From: Rhynchosporium graminicola
Lineage: Eukaryota > Ascomycota > Leotiomycetes > Helotiales > Ploettnerulaceae
Assembly: GCA_900074885.1 (NCBI GenBank)
Contig: FJUW01000038.1
Coordinates: 310,001 to 374,000, forward strand
Reading direction: 5' to 3'
DNA: 64,000 nt
Each line of letters begins with the position of its first letter. The stretch's first letter is position 1. The position numbers and the translations under genes are program-made. The notes beneath the pieces are model-generated. The model was given only the letters and a program-made list of their open reading frames with translations. It was not told where the DNA came from and searched no databases. Positions 22,520 to 33,904 of this stretch are shown in pieces.

Positions 22520-23674
22520 ATGGCGCCATCATCGACCCAGCAAATCCTGCTCAGCCCAGCAGAGCTCTCTTATTTACATACCTCCCTCTCACTTGACCCA
22601 CCAGTACGCCCCGACAGCCGCACGCCATCCCAATTCCGTCCCTTAATAGCAGAAAGTAACATCCTCCCCGGCACGAATGGCAGCGCGCGGATATGTTTCG
22701 CAGATGGGACAGAAGCAATTGTTGGCATTAAGGCTGAAGTCGAGAGGTCGCGACCGAGTTATGCGATTATTGGAGAGGTGGAAGCGGATACGGAGGAAGA
22801 TGGAGGGAAGGGTAAGGGTTTGAATGAGTGGGTGGAAATTGCGGTCGATGTTCCGGGGTTTAGAGATGATGATTCCATGCCGATTTTCTTGGGGGCGTTG
22901 TTGTCGGAGGCGTTGCTGGCGGACGGGGAATTTGCTGCGCGGTTGTGGATTAATGAGAGGTTTCATTGGAAATTGTATCTGGACGTAAGTCACTTCCTTG
23001 AGTGGTTGTTTCTGTCTATGCCGTAGGATGTTTTACTGACCTTTCTTTTGCAGATCCTACAATTGTCTCAGCCGTTGTCATATCCACTTCCTCTGCTCTC
23101 GCTTACGACCCATCTGGCACTTTTATCAACAAGACTACCGAGACTGAAGTCTGAAGGTGACGAGGATCCTCTATTTGATGACGATTGGGATGCTTCGGTA
23201 TACCTATATCCAAGGGATATACAAGCTTTACATGCGAGACCACCAGTCACATTGCTTGTCATGGCTGTGAAGGACAACATTATTTTCGATCCAAGTAAAG
23301 AGGAGCTTGCGGTTGCAGAAGTGGTTCTAGCCGTTGCTGTCGGCGAGAGGTCACAGGGACGAGGTGGAACTGGAATGGATGTGGATGGGAAGACGAGAGA
23401 TTTGAGATTATTGTCTGTTAGGACGATTGATCCACCGTCGAGGCTTACAGCTCCTGGTGTACCCAATACGTTGAACACAGCTACGGGAGGAACCGCGCCA
23501 ACGACAGAGCAAGCTGCAAGTCAGAGAGAAACTGTGGAGGATGAAGGGGTTTGGCAGCCACCTAGAGGAGGGGCGAAGAGGAAATTGATAGTTGCTATGA
23601 TTCAGAAAGTGCTAGAGCATGGAGGGGTGGCAGAAGAGGTTTTAGACGGTCTAGATGCCGTTGAGTTGGGTTAG
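22520..23674 (+). CDS. RRP42: Exosome subunit Rrp42 (RNase PH-like)
   Basis: Structural subunit of the six-membered RNase PH ring of the RNA exosome, acting in nucleus and cytoplasm in 3'-5' RNA processing; 361 residues. Exons are 22520-22984 and 23054-23674. The N-terminal signature LSPAELSYLHTSLSLDPPVRPD and the RNase PH-fold segment GSARICFADGTEAIVGIKAEVE are diagnostic. The acidic patch EEDGGKGKGLNEWVEIAVDVPGF and a C-terminal helix KLIVAMIQKVLEHGG complete the fold. Eukaryotic ring subunits are catalytically dead, and I see no reason to think otherwise here. Rrp43 or Rrp45 are the alternative family members, but the start fits Rrp42 best. Its 3' end is only 77 bp from the convergent neighbour. 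Confidence 0.87.
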
Positions 23675-23751
23675 ATGTACAGTATGTACAGTTTTCTACA
23701 AAGATACCCATTATCTACAGCGTCCCTCCGCATCTCTCTATGTTCGGCAGT

Positions 23752-24668
23752 TTACCAAATGCCGAACCATTTCTTCAACGGTCTTTTCTCTCTCACCACA
23801 GGCGCAGTCACAGACTCAGTCTGCACTTCCACCTCACCCTCCTTAACCACCTCAGCATCACCAACCGGAATACCCGGTCCCAGCAATTGCTCATCAGTCT
23901 TCGCCGTCCACCCTCCAAAGCCCTCATTCTTATCAAGACCATGCGCCTTCCGATACGCTGCCCTCTTTGCAACATCCTCGACCTTCTGTTTCCGTCTCTC
24001 CATAGTCTGCGCAGTCACGTAATCTGCATTCATCTTGACCACCTCGACAAAGGTGCGGAAGAAAGCTATCGGATGGAAGAGAAGGTCGGACCGCGCCGGT
24101 AACATTTCGGCGAAAGGGGAGTTGCGCTTGAAATTAGATACCCAGACTGTGGCTGCTAGGCCGAAGAGCGTGCCCTGAAGTCACTTAGATTGATCTCTTT
24201 AAATACAAGTATCTCCATTGGAATCAAGAGGCTGCTTACAAGAGTGATGTATAAATGGATTGAACGGTTATGCATGAACCAATGCAGGAAGGTCCCTTCC
24301 GGCGGCATCATGTTCGGGTACTTCTTCGTTCTTTGTCTAGCTGCTTCCTCTTCTGACAATTTCGGACCTGGGTACCGGGGAGCTTCTTTTCGTAAACGCG
24401 CTCCGTGGGAGGGAGGATTAAACTTCGCGGGCTTCTCGAGCACGAAGGGTTTGTTGGGCTGTTTGGTGGTGGGTTTAGGTGTCTTGGAGGGTATCTTGCT
24501 GGCTTTGGAGGCGTGCCGGATCGTGAGCGCCATGGAGGATGGGGTTAATAGGCGGGTTCGCCATATTGAACTACCTTGGGGAAGGAGAAATCGGGGAAAT
24601 GAGGTTGGAGGAGGCATTTTACTCGGCGGTGGAGAGCTTGACGAGCCTCTTGATATTCCTATCAACAA
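23752..24668 (-). CDS. Conserved fungal mitochondrial membrane protein
   Basis: Predicted 283-residue protein of unknown function. Exons on the minus strand are 24668-24240 and 24174-23752. The N-terminus is basic, Ser/Pro-rich and lacks acidic residues (for example SMALTIRHASKASKIPSKT), as expected of a mitochondrial targeting sequence. One membrane span crosses the intron junction (SIHLYITLGTLFGLAATVW). The C-terminal half is charged and probably helical (MERRKQKVEDVAKRAAYRK). Three ATGs could start it (24668, then the MPPPTS and MALTIR positions); I give the longest. It shares a divergent promoter with cytochrome c, which fits a mitochondrial role. I do not recognise a yeast equivalent. 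Confidence 0.75.
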
Positions 24669-25090
24669 GCTTCAGCATCTAAAGCTTTGAACGTGAAAAT
24701 GGTGCACTACGTCGGCCCGCTATTACACCTCGGACAAAAGTGAGCCTAGGTAGGCATCCAGTCATGAAATGAACTTGTGACATTTGCTTCGGGCCCGGTT
24801 CGTTTTCGTCACCAAGCCAAGGAAAGGTAAGCGTGGCTCTCTAGACCCACCATCACCGATCATCCAATTACGGAGATTCTATTTGAAGGCGCTATGGCTG
24901 CAGTTTTTCGGGTGGATATGTGGCTAACGCGCTAAATCATGTCGTCTATGTAATGTAGATGAGCTACCGAAACTTTTCTTTCTCCCTCCCATCCGACTAA
25001 TACATAAACCACCTCTCTCTCACTACTCCCTTACAAAACACACAGCTACATTCTTTCGAACCTCCGTACATCATCTTTTAATAATTCAAC
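24669..25090. promoter_or_regulatory. Divergent promoter of cytochrome c and a mitochondrial protein gene
   Basis: This 422-bp spacer lies between two start codons. A CCAAT pentamer at 24864-24868 (plus strand) fits the core site of the Hap/CCAAT-binding complex, known to activate respiratory genes in fungi. A CT-rich leader precedes the cytochrome c ATG. A single CCAAT is weak evidence, so its use is inferred. Confidence 0.4.
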
Positions 25091-26012
25091 ATGCCTTTCA
25101 AAGAAGGTATGTACCTCTCTGTTATTGTTCTATTACCTGGTTCTCCTGCATTGGCCGTGGAACAGGGTCACATCACTAGAAAAGCTGGAAGCCACTGAGT
25201 TGCCCATCCCGAATGAGACGTTTCGATGCTTTGGATGCTGGCAACAGACACCTTGAGCAACGATTCGGTGGCTTGCAAGTTTGTTCTCGGCCTCCAGGAT
25301 GTCGTCGATGTTGGGGGCACTTCCGATTCTGCACGCCATCCGAGAGGTCCGATTTCGAATGTCTACGATACAATCAACAGTCACTCAAATCTTGTGATAC
25401 TCGGCACAAGTGGCCTTTCCAATAACTGCGTACTCCTTGTCAAGCAACAAACTCCAATGCCCATTGTCGGCGGTTGCCGCCAGCTTGCGCCTGATGCTCC
25501 GTGCCTTGTTTTCTTCCAATCTGGACTTTCAAGAATCTTTGCTAACGGGTGTCTGCCTACAGGAGATGCTAATATCGGTGCCAACCTCTTCAAGACACGA
25601 TGCGCTCAATGCCACACTCTCTGCGAGGGCGAGGCAAACAAGATCGGTCCCAACTTGCACGGTTTGTTCGGACGTAAGACTGGTTCCGTCGATGGCTTCT
25701 CATACACCGATGCCAACAAGGCGAAGGGAATCACATGGGAGAACGACACACTGGTATGTTTGCTCGTCTCGGTTCTCGAGACTTGGAACCTATTGGAACC
25801 CTTTACTAACAGGAGCGCAGTTTGAGTACCTCGAGAACCCAAAGAAGTACATTCCAGGAACGAAGATGGCATTTGGTGGATTGAAGAAGGATAAGGACAG
25901 GAACAACTTGATCAGGTATGTTTGCCACACTCCATATCCTCCTTTTACAACAAGCCATCCGGATGAGTTTTTCTAACACATTTACAGCTACCTCAGGGAG
26001 GCGACAAAGTAA
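25091..26012 (+). CDS. CYC1: Cytochrome c
   Basis: Electron carrier between complex III and IV in the mitochondrial intermembrane space; 108 residues, normal size. Exons are 25091-25106, 25563-25753, 25821-25915 and 25988-26012. The heme site is CAQCH (Cys19, Cys22, His23), and the axial Met lies in [28 protein letters not shown] and [10 protein letters not shown] are textbook cytochrome c segments. The first exon encodes only MPFKE plus one base, and the first intron is 456 bp, long for this window. Residue 26 is an extra cysteine ([11 protein letters not shown]) where fungi usually carry Lys, Glu, Gly or similar. The last exon supplies only the C-terminal SYLREATK. Confidence 0.96.
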
Positions 26013-27764
26013 ACGCGGACCGGAATTGTATGATAGATTAGACGACGATTGTACTTTATGGTTAGATAGATGCATTGGTGGGATGGGTTACGCAACGTGG
26101 CGCTGTATGACCTAATATCAATTTCTCCTCTTTTACGATTGAATTTCATGGAACTGTTCCGTACGTTTGGGCAATGAGGTAATGCTGTTTCGAGAGTGTA
26201 ACCAAAGTCTCCCACTAGTTAATGTTCCTATAGTCTGCTCTCCTGGTTTCTGTCGGTGTATCATTGACTGCATTACTCGTTAATATATGTAGTCCTGGAT
26301 GGAGCTACTTTGCACTACTTGGTTCCAGTTTGCCACCGCTCGATGATTCATGTATGGCCGCTGGCGCGGTGTCCGTGTCGAGCTGCTTCCAAATCTTAAG
26401 GGGACGGGACAATATTCCGTTTCGGAATTGTCAAGATCCTTTTTTGAAATTATGGTCGAATTGTAATGTCCATACAATTCTTCGCACGCTAAGATCGTTG
26501 ACAGTCTGCCAAGAGAACTTGTGTTTTTCGGTTTTGGAGTAAGCACCAATTCTCATTCAGAACAACCTTTCGCGACGTTTGAACTCATCTACCAAGGCGT
26601 ATTTACAGAAAGCTTGGGATAACTCAGAGATTCTTCTCCCGATTTTTTGTGTTGATTGGTTTGTAAAGTTGCAAATCCTTCCACGAGACATACTTATTCG
26701 CTTTGTATCTCAGATATCATGTATTGAAATTATGTCAAAATAGAGAAATATGTGCTCCCTATCTAGGTGATGATCATGTGGGGGAAAAATAGACCAGAGC
26801 TCTGCAGTCTAAACATCAAAATGCGTGCGTGGTAGGTTCCTTCGCTTTCTCGAGACCTTTCCTGCCTTCGCGAGCAGCTAAGCGAGCTTCTTCGTCAAGT
26901 CGTGACTACAGAGATTATAGACTAATGTACAGAAACTTTTTACAGTATCAACTTCTTGGTCTCTGGATGGCGTAAATTCAAACCTGAATCGCGGTCAGAT
27001 CGGCCAAAAAGGTGTTGTCATGCAAGCGGCAGCCACATTGAACAAAGCACTTGCATCATAAACTCAACGCGCCGTCCTCCTTCCTATTCCCCCTCCCGTA
27101 ATCGTTCCTTCCTCAACCACCCCGCCCAGTACCAGCAACTTCCTCTCTCAGATTCTCCTTCCTCTTTTCCCTCCTCTTCTCCTCAACACACACTCTCCAC
27201 AACCCCGAACCAGCCCTAACATCCCGTGGAATCCTAAAGCCTGAAAACTACGATTCCCTCCAAACTCTCCCTCCATCCCAACGACGTAGTCCACGTTTTC
27301 CCCCTTCTTCTCTACCTAGCAGGTAACTCGGGACCCAAGAACACGGACTATCGAGGCAACCCCCAACTACGCATCTGTCGCTCCCCAGGCTTTCTGAAAT
27401 ATGATCATACAATATGGGAGTCGCACCTTTCTATCTCTCGAAGATGACAATGAAGGATGCACAAAAGAGGCGGAGAAGAGCGCGTGCATACGTTGACTCG
27501 CAAGTGTCCAGCGGGGTGAGGCTGTGTTTGGGAGAGGTGTCTGACCCGTGAGGTTTCTCAACCCAGTAGGGTTTCTTTGCCGCTTCCCCTCGAAAGAGGG
27601 ATTGGAGTGGCATGGAAGGTTGTGGCTTGTACCGTGGGTCGATAATTTTCACCGCTTCCCTGACTTTAAGGAGGGAATGGGGTGGCATGAGGTCGAGGAC
27701 TTGCAAAATTGTTTGGGGATCTGGGGGTCTGGTGATAATTGAGATTGCGAGCTTGATGGCTTGT
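26013..27764. other. Intergenic DNA without a convincing gene
   Basis: Nothing here can be supported as a gene with confidence. CT-rich promoter-like sequence occupies 27050-27330. A small open frame starts at ATG 27414 (45 codons, very basic), and a minus-strand frame of 120 codons spans 27793-27431 (it contains LDLMPPHSLLKVREAVK and looks protein-like), but neither has a known motif. A frame ending near 27060 with QIGQKGVVMQAAATLNKALA also looks protein-like; I could not find its start. Confidence 0.4.
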
Positions 27765-29430
27765 GGGGAAATGCTGGCTTTCACTTTGGGCACCTGGGGA
27801 CTTTGCCGATCGCATTCTGTTGCTTCTCTTCGAGTTGCTTAGGATTGAGTGAAGCTTTTGAGGTATCGAACTTGCCGAACCGTCGGGGTATGTTCCCAGA
27901 AATATGATGTGACAAAACAGGGGAAGTGCTGCCAAAAATTCGCCAGTCTTGCGGAATACTGCTCTATACCTTCCCCAGTGGGTTCGGTTCATCAGTGCCG
28001 TCATATCAGGAGAAGTTCTGTTGAATTCTGGGGTTTGATTCTGCTTCCTTATCGTAATAGAACACCATTTGTCCCTTTCACGTTGCCCAGTTTCTAAACG
28101 GGAAAAGTACTGCCAAAGTTGTGCTAGTGCTCTACTTGCCTTTCAGTACGACTTATACTGCTTCTAGCTCGGCGATCCTATGGTATCAATGGAAGTGCTA
28201 TGAAAGCTTCGTGAACTTGAATACTGCTTTCTCTGCTTTCTTTGGGTCCGAGTTGTCAACGTTTGAAATATGCCCAGTTCCAGTCAGGAGAAGTGCTGCC
28301 AAAGTCTCTGTCAGCAAAGCTGATTACTCCTGAAAGCCAGTCGAAGTGATATGGTGGATCCAATTTGATAGATCGTAAGGGAAGTGCTACCGAAATACGG
28401 TGATTTAATTCTGCATTTTTGTGATAGTCAATTCTGAAAGGCTCTTTGGTTATTCCTCAGACGTTCGGACTAGAGAAATGCTATCAAAATAACATCAGTG
28501 CTATGGCTTGCTGCCTTTAAATACGGCTGAAGCTTTTAATTGCCTAATGGAATGGGAGGTACTGCTTCACAGCTTCTAAATTTCATTCGGTAATTCCATC
28601 ACCAACAAGACCTAACTGCTCCTTCTTACATGCACAGAGCAGAAGTGCTCCCAAAGTTTTGCTACCGTTCCTGACCAGTTTTGCAGACAATTTCATTGAT
28701 CTTCCGTGACCGTCTTCAGAGTCTCGTAATCGAGGTTTTCAATGTATGTCTGGAAAAGTGCTGCCGGAACCTCCGAATTTCCACCTTTGCTTCCGTCAAT
28801 GATTATGCTGACCTGCTTTCATTCTTTTCTTCTGATTTTCAATACGGGGAATTTAATGGACGAAATTTGGATTTCTTTGAGTACCTTTTTGAAATCATGC
28901 CCATAGGCATCACTTACTGTTCTTGGTTGGCTATAGGCAAATCTCTGCCAAAGATCCGGACAAGCTATGGTACTCGATGTGCCTGATTATTGGTTGTCTT
29001 GTCATCCAAAATTCGCCTGCATGTCGGATGTTGGGATTGAATAAAACGTTGGTTATTGTCATACTGAGAGAAAGAGTTCACTGATGCCTCCTCTAGTTTC
29101 GTACGGTGGCTTTCGTCGCATTTTTGAATATTTAAATATTCTCGCAAACCACATGGAGGTGCTGTCAAAGTTTCGCGAGCATCTCTTGGTTAGTTCCGAA
29201 CGTGTTTCTCGCTATCGGCGGTTCATTATGTTCATGCCGCGGAAACTACTGTCAAATTCTGCAGAAATTGGCTTCGTCAAGTACAGACGTTATTGTAGAG
29301 CTATTTCCGTACTTCATTATCTCTATCAAGGATGAAGCAGACAATAGGTAATGCCATGAAGCCAAAGTATTGCTCTCATTTCGGATACGGGGATCGACTG
29401 CCGACGTGTCATTGTCAGGGCTACTTTCAA
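27765..29430. repeat. Degenerate array of roughly 90-bp repeats
   Basis: A core close to GGAGAAGTGCTGCCAAAGTT recurs with substitutions near 27921, 28011, 28101, 28191, 28288, 28380, 28473, 28554, 28641, 28752, 28937, 29155 and 29238, with weaker copies at 27765, 28847 and 29331. Most spacings are 80-115 bp. A second block like TTGATTCTGCTTCCT follows about 20-25 bp after the core in several units, and a block like TGCCCAGTTCC precedes the next core in some. Unit lengths are not constant multiples of three, and both strands contain frequent stops, so it is not now a coding repeat. It could be an old minisatellite or the remains of a repeat-protein gene. Confidence 0.7.
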
Positions 29431-30544
29431 CGTCCTCCGTGAGTTTATCAACCGCGAAAAAAGAATTTCCGCTCATTCAAACTGAGCGTCGTCAAGCACC
29501 AGCAATTGCCGCTCCAAACTCAGTAGACTGCAGCTGCTGATCGCCTGTACGATGTCTCTTTCATAGTGATACTGAATCGTCTAAACTTGTATAGAGCATG
29601 AGGGGTACCGTGGAGATTCCTCGAGCTTGATAGTCATTCCTCGAAGTCAAAACACACTTTCCAGAAACCACGGCTCAAAGAGAACAGCCTCGATATAACA
29701 AAAATTCACCTCAAGCTTCCAAGTTGACGTATATAGAATCGACCATCTGCTGTTTACATTTGAACGCCTTCTCAGGTCAGAAACTTATTCGAGATGGCTA
29801 TACCTACTGTTGCTAGAGGGCTCATTTCAGACCACTGGAACAAAAGATTTGCCCTCCGTGGCTCTTGTGACTTTCGATGAACTGAATGAAGTCTTGATTG
29901 TATATTTCGTCGAAGAGGGAGAGAGCTGATGAAGCGATGTGAACAAGCTAGGGTGTTGCGAGCGTATCATAGGTAGGCTTTCACAGCATTGAAAGCAGTA
30001 AGGTTTCCAAATGATTGAGCTCTACAAATACGCAACAAATCCTCGGAGGCTAGAAGCTACTAGATACTGTCGGGTCACGATACTAGATCAAGGCAACACG
30101 TATTCAAAGCCTCCCGCTGATTTGCGATCATTGCATCTTTTGGTTATGGTTTCAAGCAAAGTGATACTCAGAATATGTGTAACTTGTGTGTGCATTCTAT
30201 CAATATGTGTTCGCATTTTTAGGTCTCTCAGAATGAAAACATATCAAAAGACAAATAACAGGGAGGGGAAATTCATCAACGTCGTACAGATCGTGCAAAA
30301 GCAATGAGATGACAAAGGAAAGAGCAGCATGGGTATATCAGGCTACCTGACAAATGAAAATACAAAGAATCGGGAGCAAAAATTTCCAAACAACTTCCTC
30401 TTCCGAGTCCTCCCCATTACCAGTAGCAAAATGAAAATGTGACGTCTCCGACACGGCTCCTGTCTTGGCAGCACCATGCAGCTTCTTTCTTCCAGTTCTC
30501 CGGTGCAGAACATGAAATACCTCTCTCAATGGCATGAGAGTTAT
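29431..30544. other. Intergenic DNA downstream of the repeat array
   Basis: No gene, RNA or mobile element is recognised. A plus-strand open frame at 30011-30307 (98 codons) shows no motif. Confidence 0.45.
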
Positions 30545-31339
30545 TTAGGCTGCTGGCGTGGCTTCGGCAGCAGCGGGAGCGGCTTCTTCGGAACCGGAGG
30601 ATTCGTTGCTCTTCTTAGCCTTCTCTTCCCACTTCTTCTGCTTCTGTAGGCGGGTCGTCAGCAAGTATTCCTCAAAAAATCCTCGCTTACAGCAGACTCA
30701 AAACAAGACAAAGGACTCGAGCAAATTCGAGGAAAGCCCCAGCTCGAGTCCCAGCCGACCACCAGAAAGAGAGCAAACAGTAGGTAAAATCGAGGGCAAA
30801 ATCTCATTGGAAGCCCCGAGACACTAAGAAAAAGAAAACTAACAGCCTCCGCATTCTCCTTTTTCTTCTGCTTGCTTTCCTCCCTCATCTTGACCTGCTT
30901 CTCCTTAAGGATAGCCGGTCCAGCGCGAACAGCACTGATGACACACTTAGTGCCTTCTTTGATGCTGGTGCCCGCAACTTTGAAGTGTTCCTTGGCGGCT
31001 GTCATATCCTTGCGCGCATATGTTGCTCGGCGTTTGGCTCGGTAGGCCTGCTCCGCCTCGGCGGCTCGTTGGTAGGATGTTTGGGCCTTCTGACGGTCGC
31101 TTCGGAGGTTGAGCTCTGTCCCGGAGGTTCCTGGTCTCCCGGAAGCGCTGGAGGGCGAGAGGAGAGGAGCGGGCGCTGCGAGCGGAGCGGTGGTGGTGTC
31201 AGCCCTAGATGTGGTTATTAGTTTTGCGTGTAATTGACAACATATCAAAAGACACATATGTGGGTGGGAGTGCTCTGAAGAAGAACCAAAGCAGGTTGGG
31301 TACTATGGAGAATGTTCAAGGTCCAGAGTGCACTTACAT
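30545..31339 (-). CDS. Small charged helical protein with intron-split start codon
   Basis: Predicted 153-residue protein of unknown function. Coding exons on the minus strand are 31339-31338 (the AT of ATG), 31204-30844 and 30643-30545. The first intron (31337-31205) has donor GTAAGT and acceptor CTAG, and splicing joins AT to G so that translation starts MADTTTAPLAAPAPLL. The body is a long Lys/Arg/Glu/Ala-rich helix (SYQRAAEAEQAYRAKRRATY, MREESKQKKKENAEA), ending in an acidic Ala/Glu tail (GSEEAAPAAAEATPAA). Intron 2 (30843-30644) has donor GTTAGT and a CTGAC branch site 14 nt before its acceptor. Without the split start no ATG lies close before the conserved-looking Ala-rich N-terminus. 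I cannot name the family. Confidence 0.72.
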
Positions 31340-32200
31340 TGCTTCGGTGGGAGAGAAGTTGGAAAGAGAGGGTATTCTGGAGGTATGTGAATAGGGTTGC
31401 GTGGAGAGGTACGGAGCAAGAAGAAACCACGGGAATCTTGGAGATACTTATGGGCGACCTGGTCTAATTGCGAGCGAAGAGCCCGAGTCGAATCCTATGC
31501 GAAAAGCGACTCACGCATTCCCTTCGCGAAATTCCACCCCGCGACGGCATTGGCAACATAAAATTGTGTTTTCATGCTGCGTGTTCTGTGTGCCAACGAA
31601 CACAAACATGACAAGGAATCGCAGTGTAAGACCCAGTGTTCGCCGCAACCTTCGATACTTGGGGCTGTTATGCATTGATGGGGGAAAATGTGTATCCCTG
31701 CTTGTACATTCTTACGCGGATGGCAGGAAAGGGGGGATGGGATTGGGGTGCAGGGAAGAGCGTAGAGCAACGTGATGAGAGTCATTTGGAATATACTTTC
31801 TGTTTCCGAATTGTTTGGGGGAAAGGGGACACACATTGAGGCCGCATTACCGAAGAATCGCAGGTCATGAGATTATCAAGGATGCTTGGCTCAATGGAAA
31901 ATACGGAGACCGTGCCAGCGTCCGAGCTTCACACCTCTGACGAAGAACCGGTAGATATCATCATTTTTGACTTTTGGCGAAATTTGGAATAATGGAGAAG
32001 TAAGTACTCGAGACTTCGAGCTATGAACGGACTCTGAATGAAAGATGGGGTGAAACCTCAACGCGAGTCGAGAAACTTCACGACCAGTGAAAATTACGAA
32101 GGCAAAAAACCACACGACCGAGCATAGAAGAAATGTCACGAAAGCAGTGTAGTAAATAAACAGTAAGGAGAGTCATGAAAACCAGTCGCATGATATTTGA
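31340..32200. other. Intergenic between two minus-strand genes
   Basis: The part next to 31340 is the 5' leader and promoter of the small helical protein. Open frames at 31401-31775 and 31495-31836 overlap on opposite strands without motifs. Nothing else is recognised. Confidence 0.45.
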
Positions 32201-33904
32201 TCATCCGGCCGCCAAATCGATATGTGGCTTTTTCGGCGCATCTTTAGACTTTTCAGCAGCCTGTCTCTTTGCATACAGCTGTTCGGCCTTTTCTATGGTC
32301 GTCGAGTTTGACTTTAACTTGTTGATCGTCTCGATATATTCGTCGTAAGGATCCGAGTCGAAGACAATTCCCCCCCCTGCAAACAGTCAGCACGCACTCT
32401 CAGGTTTCGTAATACAAAACATACCAGCTTGCAGATATGCAATCCCATCTTTGACCACCATTGTCCTCAATGCAATGCAAGTGTCCATTTCGCCTTCAAC
32501 CTCGTCGCCTTTGGCGTCGACGCTAGCATAACCAAAATACCCGACGGCTCCAGCGTAGACTCCACGTTTCTCCTTCTCCAGCTCTGCAATAAGTTCCATT
32601 GCCTTAACTTTTGGAGCCCCAGAGACAGTTCCAGCTGGGAAAATAGATCTGAAAGCATCAAATCTTGTCATCCCTTCTCTCAAGACTCCCGAAACTTGCG
32701 AAACCAAATGTTGTACGTGACTAAATTTTTCTACGACCATCAATCGATCAACTTTGGTTGTCAGTGGATCACAGACCCGATTAATGTCGTTCCTTGCAAG
32801 GTCCACCAACATTACATGCTCAGCTCTGTCTTTCAGTGATTGTCGGAGCTCGTCAGCAAGTGCTTCATCCTCTTCAGGAGTTTCTCCTCGTTTGACAGTT
32901 CCCGCGATCGGATGAGTTATGATACGGCCAGCCTCCTTTTTGACTAGGAGTTCGGGCGAAGCGCCGACTATCTGAAATTCGGCACAATTGATGTAAAACA
33001 GATAAGGCGAAGGATTGACCGTCCGAAGATGGCGATATACGTTAAATGGATGCAAAGAAGTCGGTCGGGCAAATCTTTGAGACGGTACAGCTTGGATTAT
33101 ATCGCCAGCCACGATATGTTGCTTTAGATCCGTCACATGCTTCTCATAGCCAGCCTGTCCTACATTGGAAGTAGCTTGATGACCTAACTTGATTGGTGGT
33201 TGCTCTGGAAGAACCTTTTCATTTGAGTTCAATACTTCAAGAATTTCATTGATGGCATCTCCTGCTTGATCATAAGCTTCTTGAAGCTTTGACAGGTCGT
33301 CCGGGACCTTGAGGTAGGTTATGACTTTAATTTTTTCGTAGAAGCCGTCGAAGGATACAATCGTATCGAAAAGCATGAAGAGCGACTCTGGAACTTTCAA
33401 AACATCTTGCATGGGCCTGGCTGTCTTGGGTTCAAAGTACCGTACGCAGTCGTATCCAACATATCCAATGGCTCCACCAGTCAAAGGTGGTAGCTTTAAT
33501 TTTGGGACATGTGCAACCCTACTTTGCGACAATTCCGCCTCGAGCAGTGGGAGAGGATCAACGGATTCACCATGGCCTTCTCCTGTCTTGATGACCTTTC
33601 TAGGCCCGGCACCTACAAAGCTGTACCTCCCAACTCTCTCCGTAGCCGCGCTCTCGAATAGAAAGGAGTAATCGGACTTCGAATGCGCAGATAGTTTAAG
33701 GTATGCTTCCGATGGCTTGATGAGGTCGGAAGGTATTTCTGCGAAGACTGGAACGAGATTGGGAGGGTTCGGGGCACCAGCAGCTTTCTCTAAGATCTCC
33801 CGAATAGTGTCCAGGGACGGCTGGAGGTCTTCCTATTCGCTTGTCAGCTTTCCATTGCAGAGTGGTGACAGAGTCATAGAGAAGCTACTTACTCCCGCGC
33901 CCAT
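32201..33904 (-). CDS. TRP2: Anthranilate synthase component I (TrpE)
   Basis: Converts chorismate plus ammonia, supplied by the glutamine amidotransferase partner, to anthranilate, the first step of tryptophan synthesis; 531 residues. Exons on the minus strand are 33904-33893 (12 nt, MGAG), 33832-32425 and 32376-32201. The chorismate-binding domain is clear: [40 protein letters not shown] and [18 protein letters not shown] are the classical TrpE motifs. The N-terminal half carries the regulatory segment [15 protein letters not shown], which includes the ESxxxR-type tryptophan-feedback element. The third exon restores the conserved [19 protein letters not shown] segment. The end [15 protein letters not shown] is variable. 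I saw no perfect TGACTCA site upstream for the general amino-acid control factor. Confidence 0.95.

Noticed and set aside
26956..27219. Plus-strand Ser/Pro-rich open frame of 87 codons
   Set aside because: Mostly CT-rich promoter-like sequence read as protein. A competing frame with QIGQKGVVMQAAATLNK ends at 27060, so neither can be supported.
27765..29430. CRISPR-like array
   Set aside because: Repeats are degenerate, unit lengths vary, flanking spacers are not uniform, and the genome is eukaryotic.
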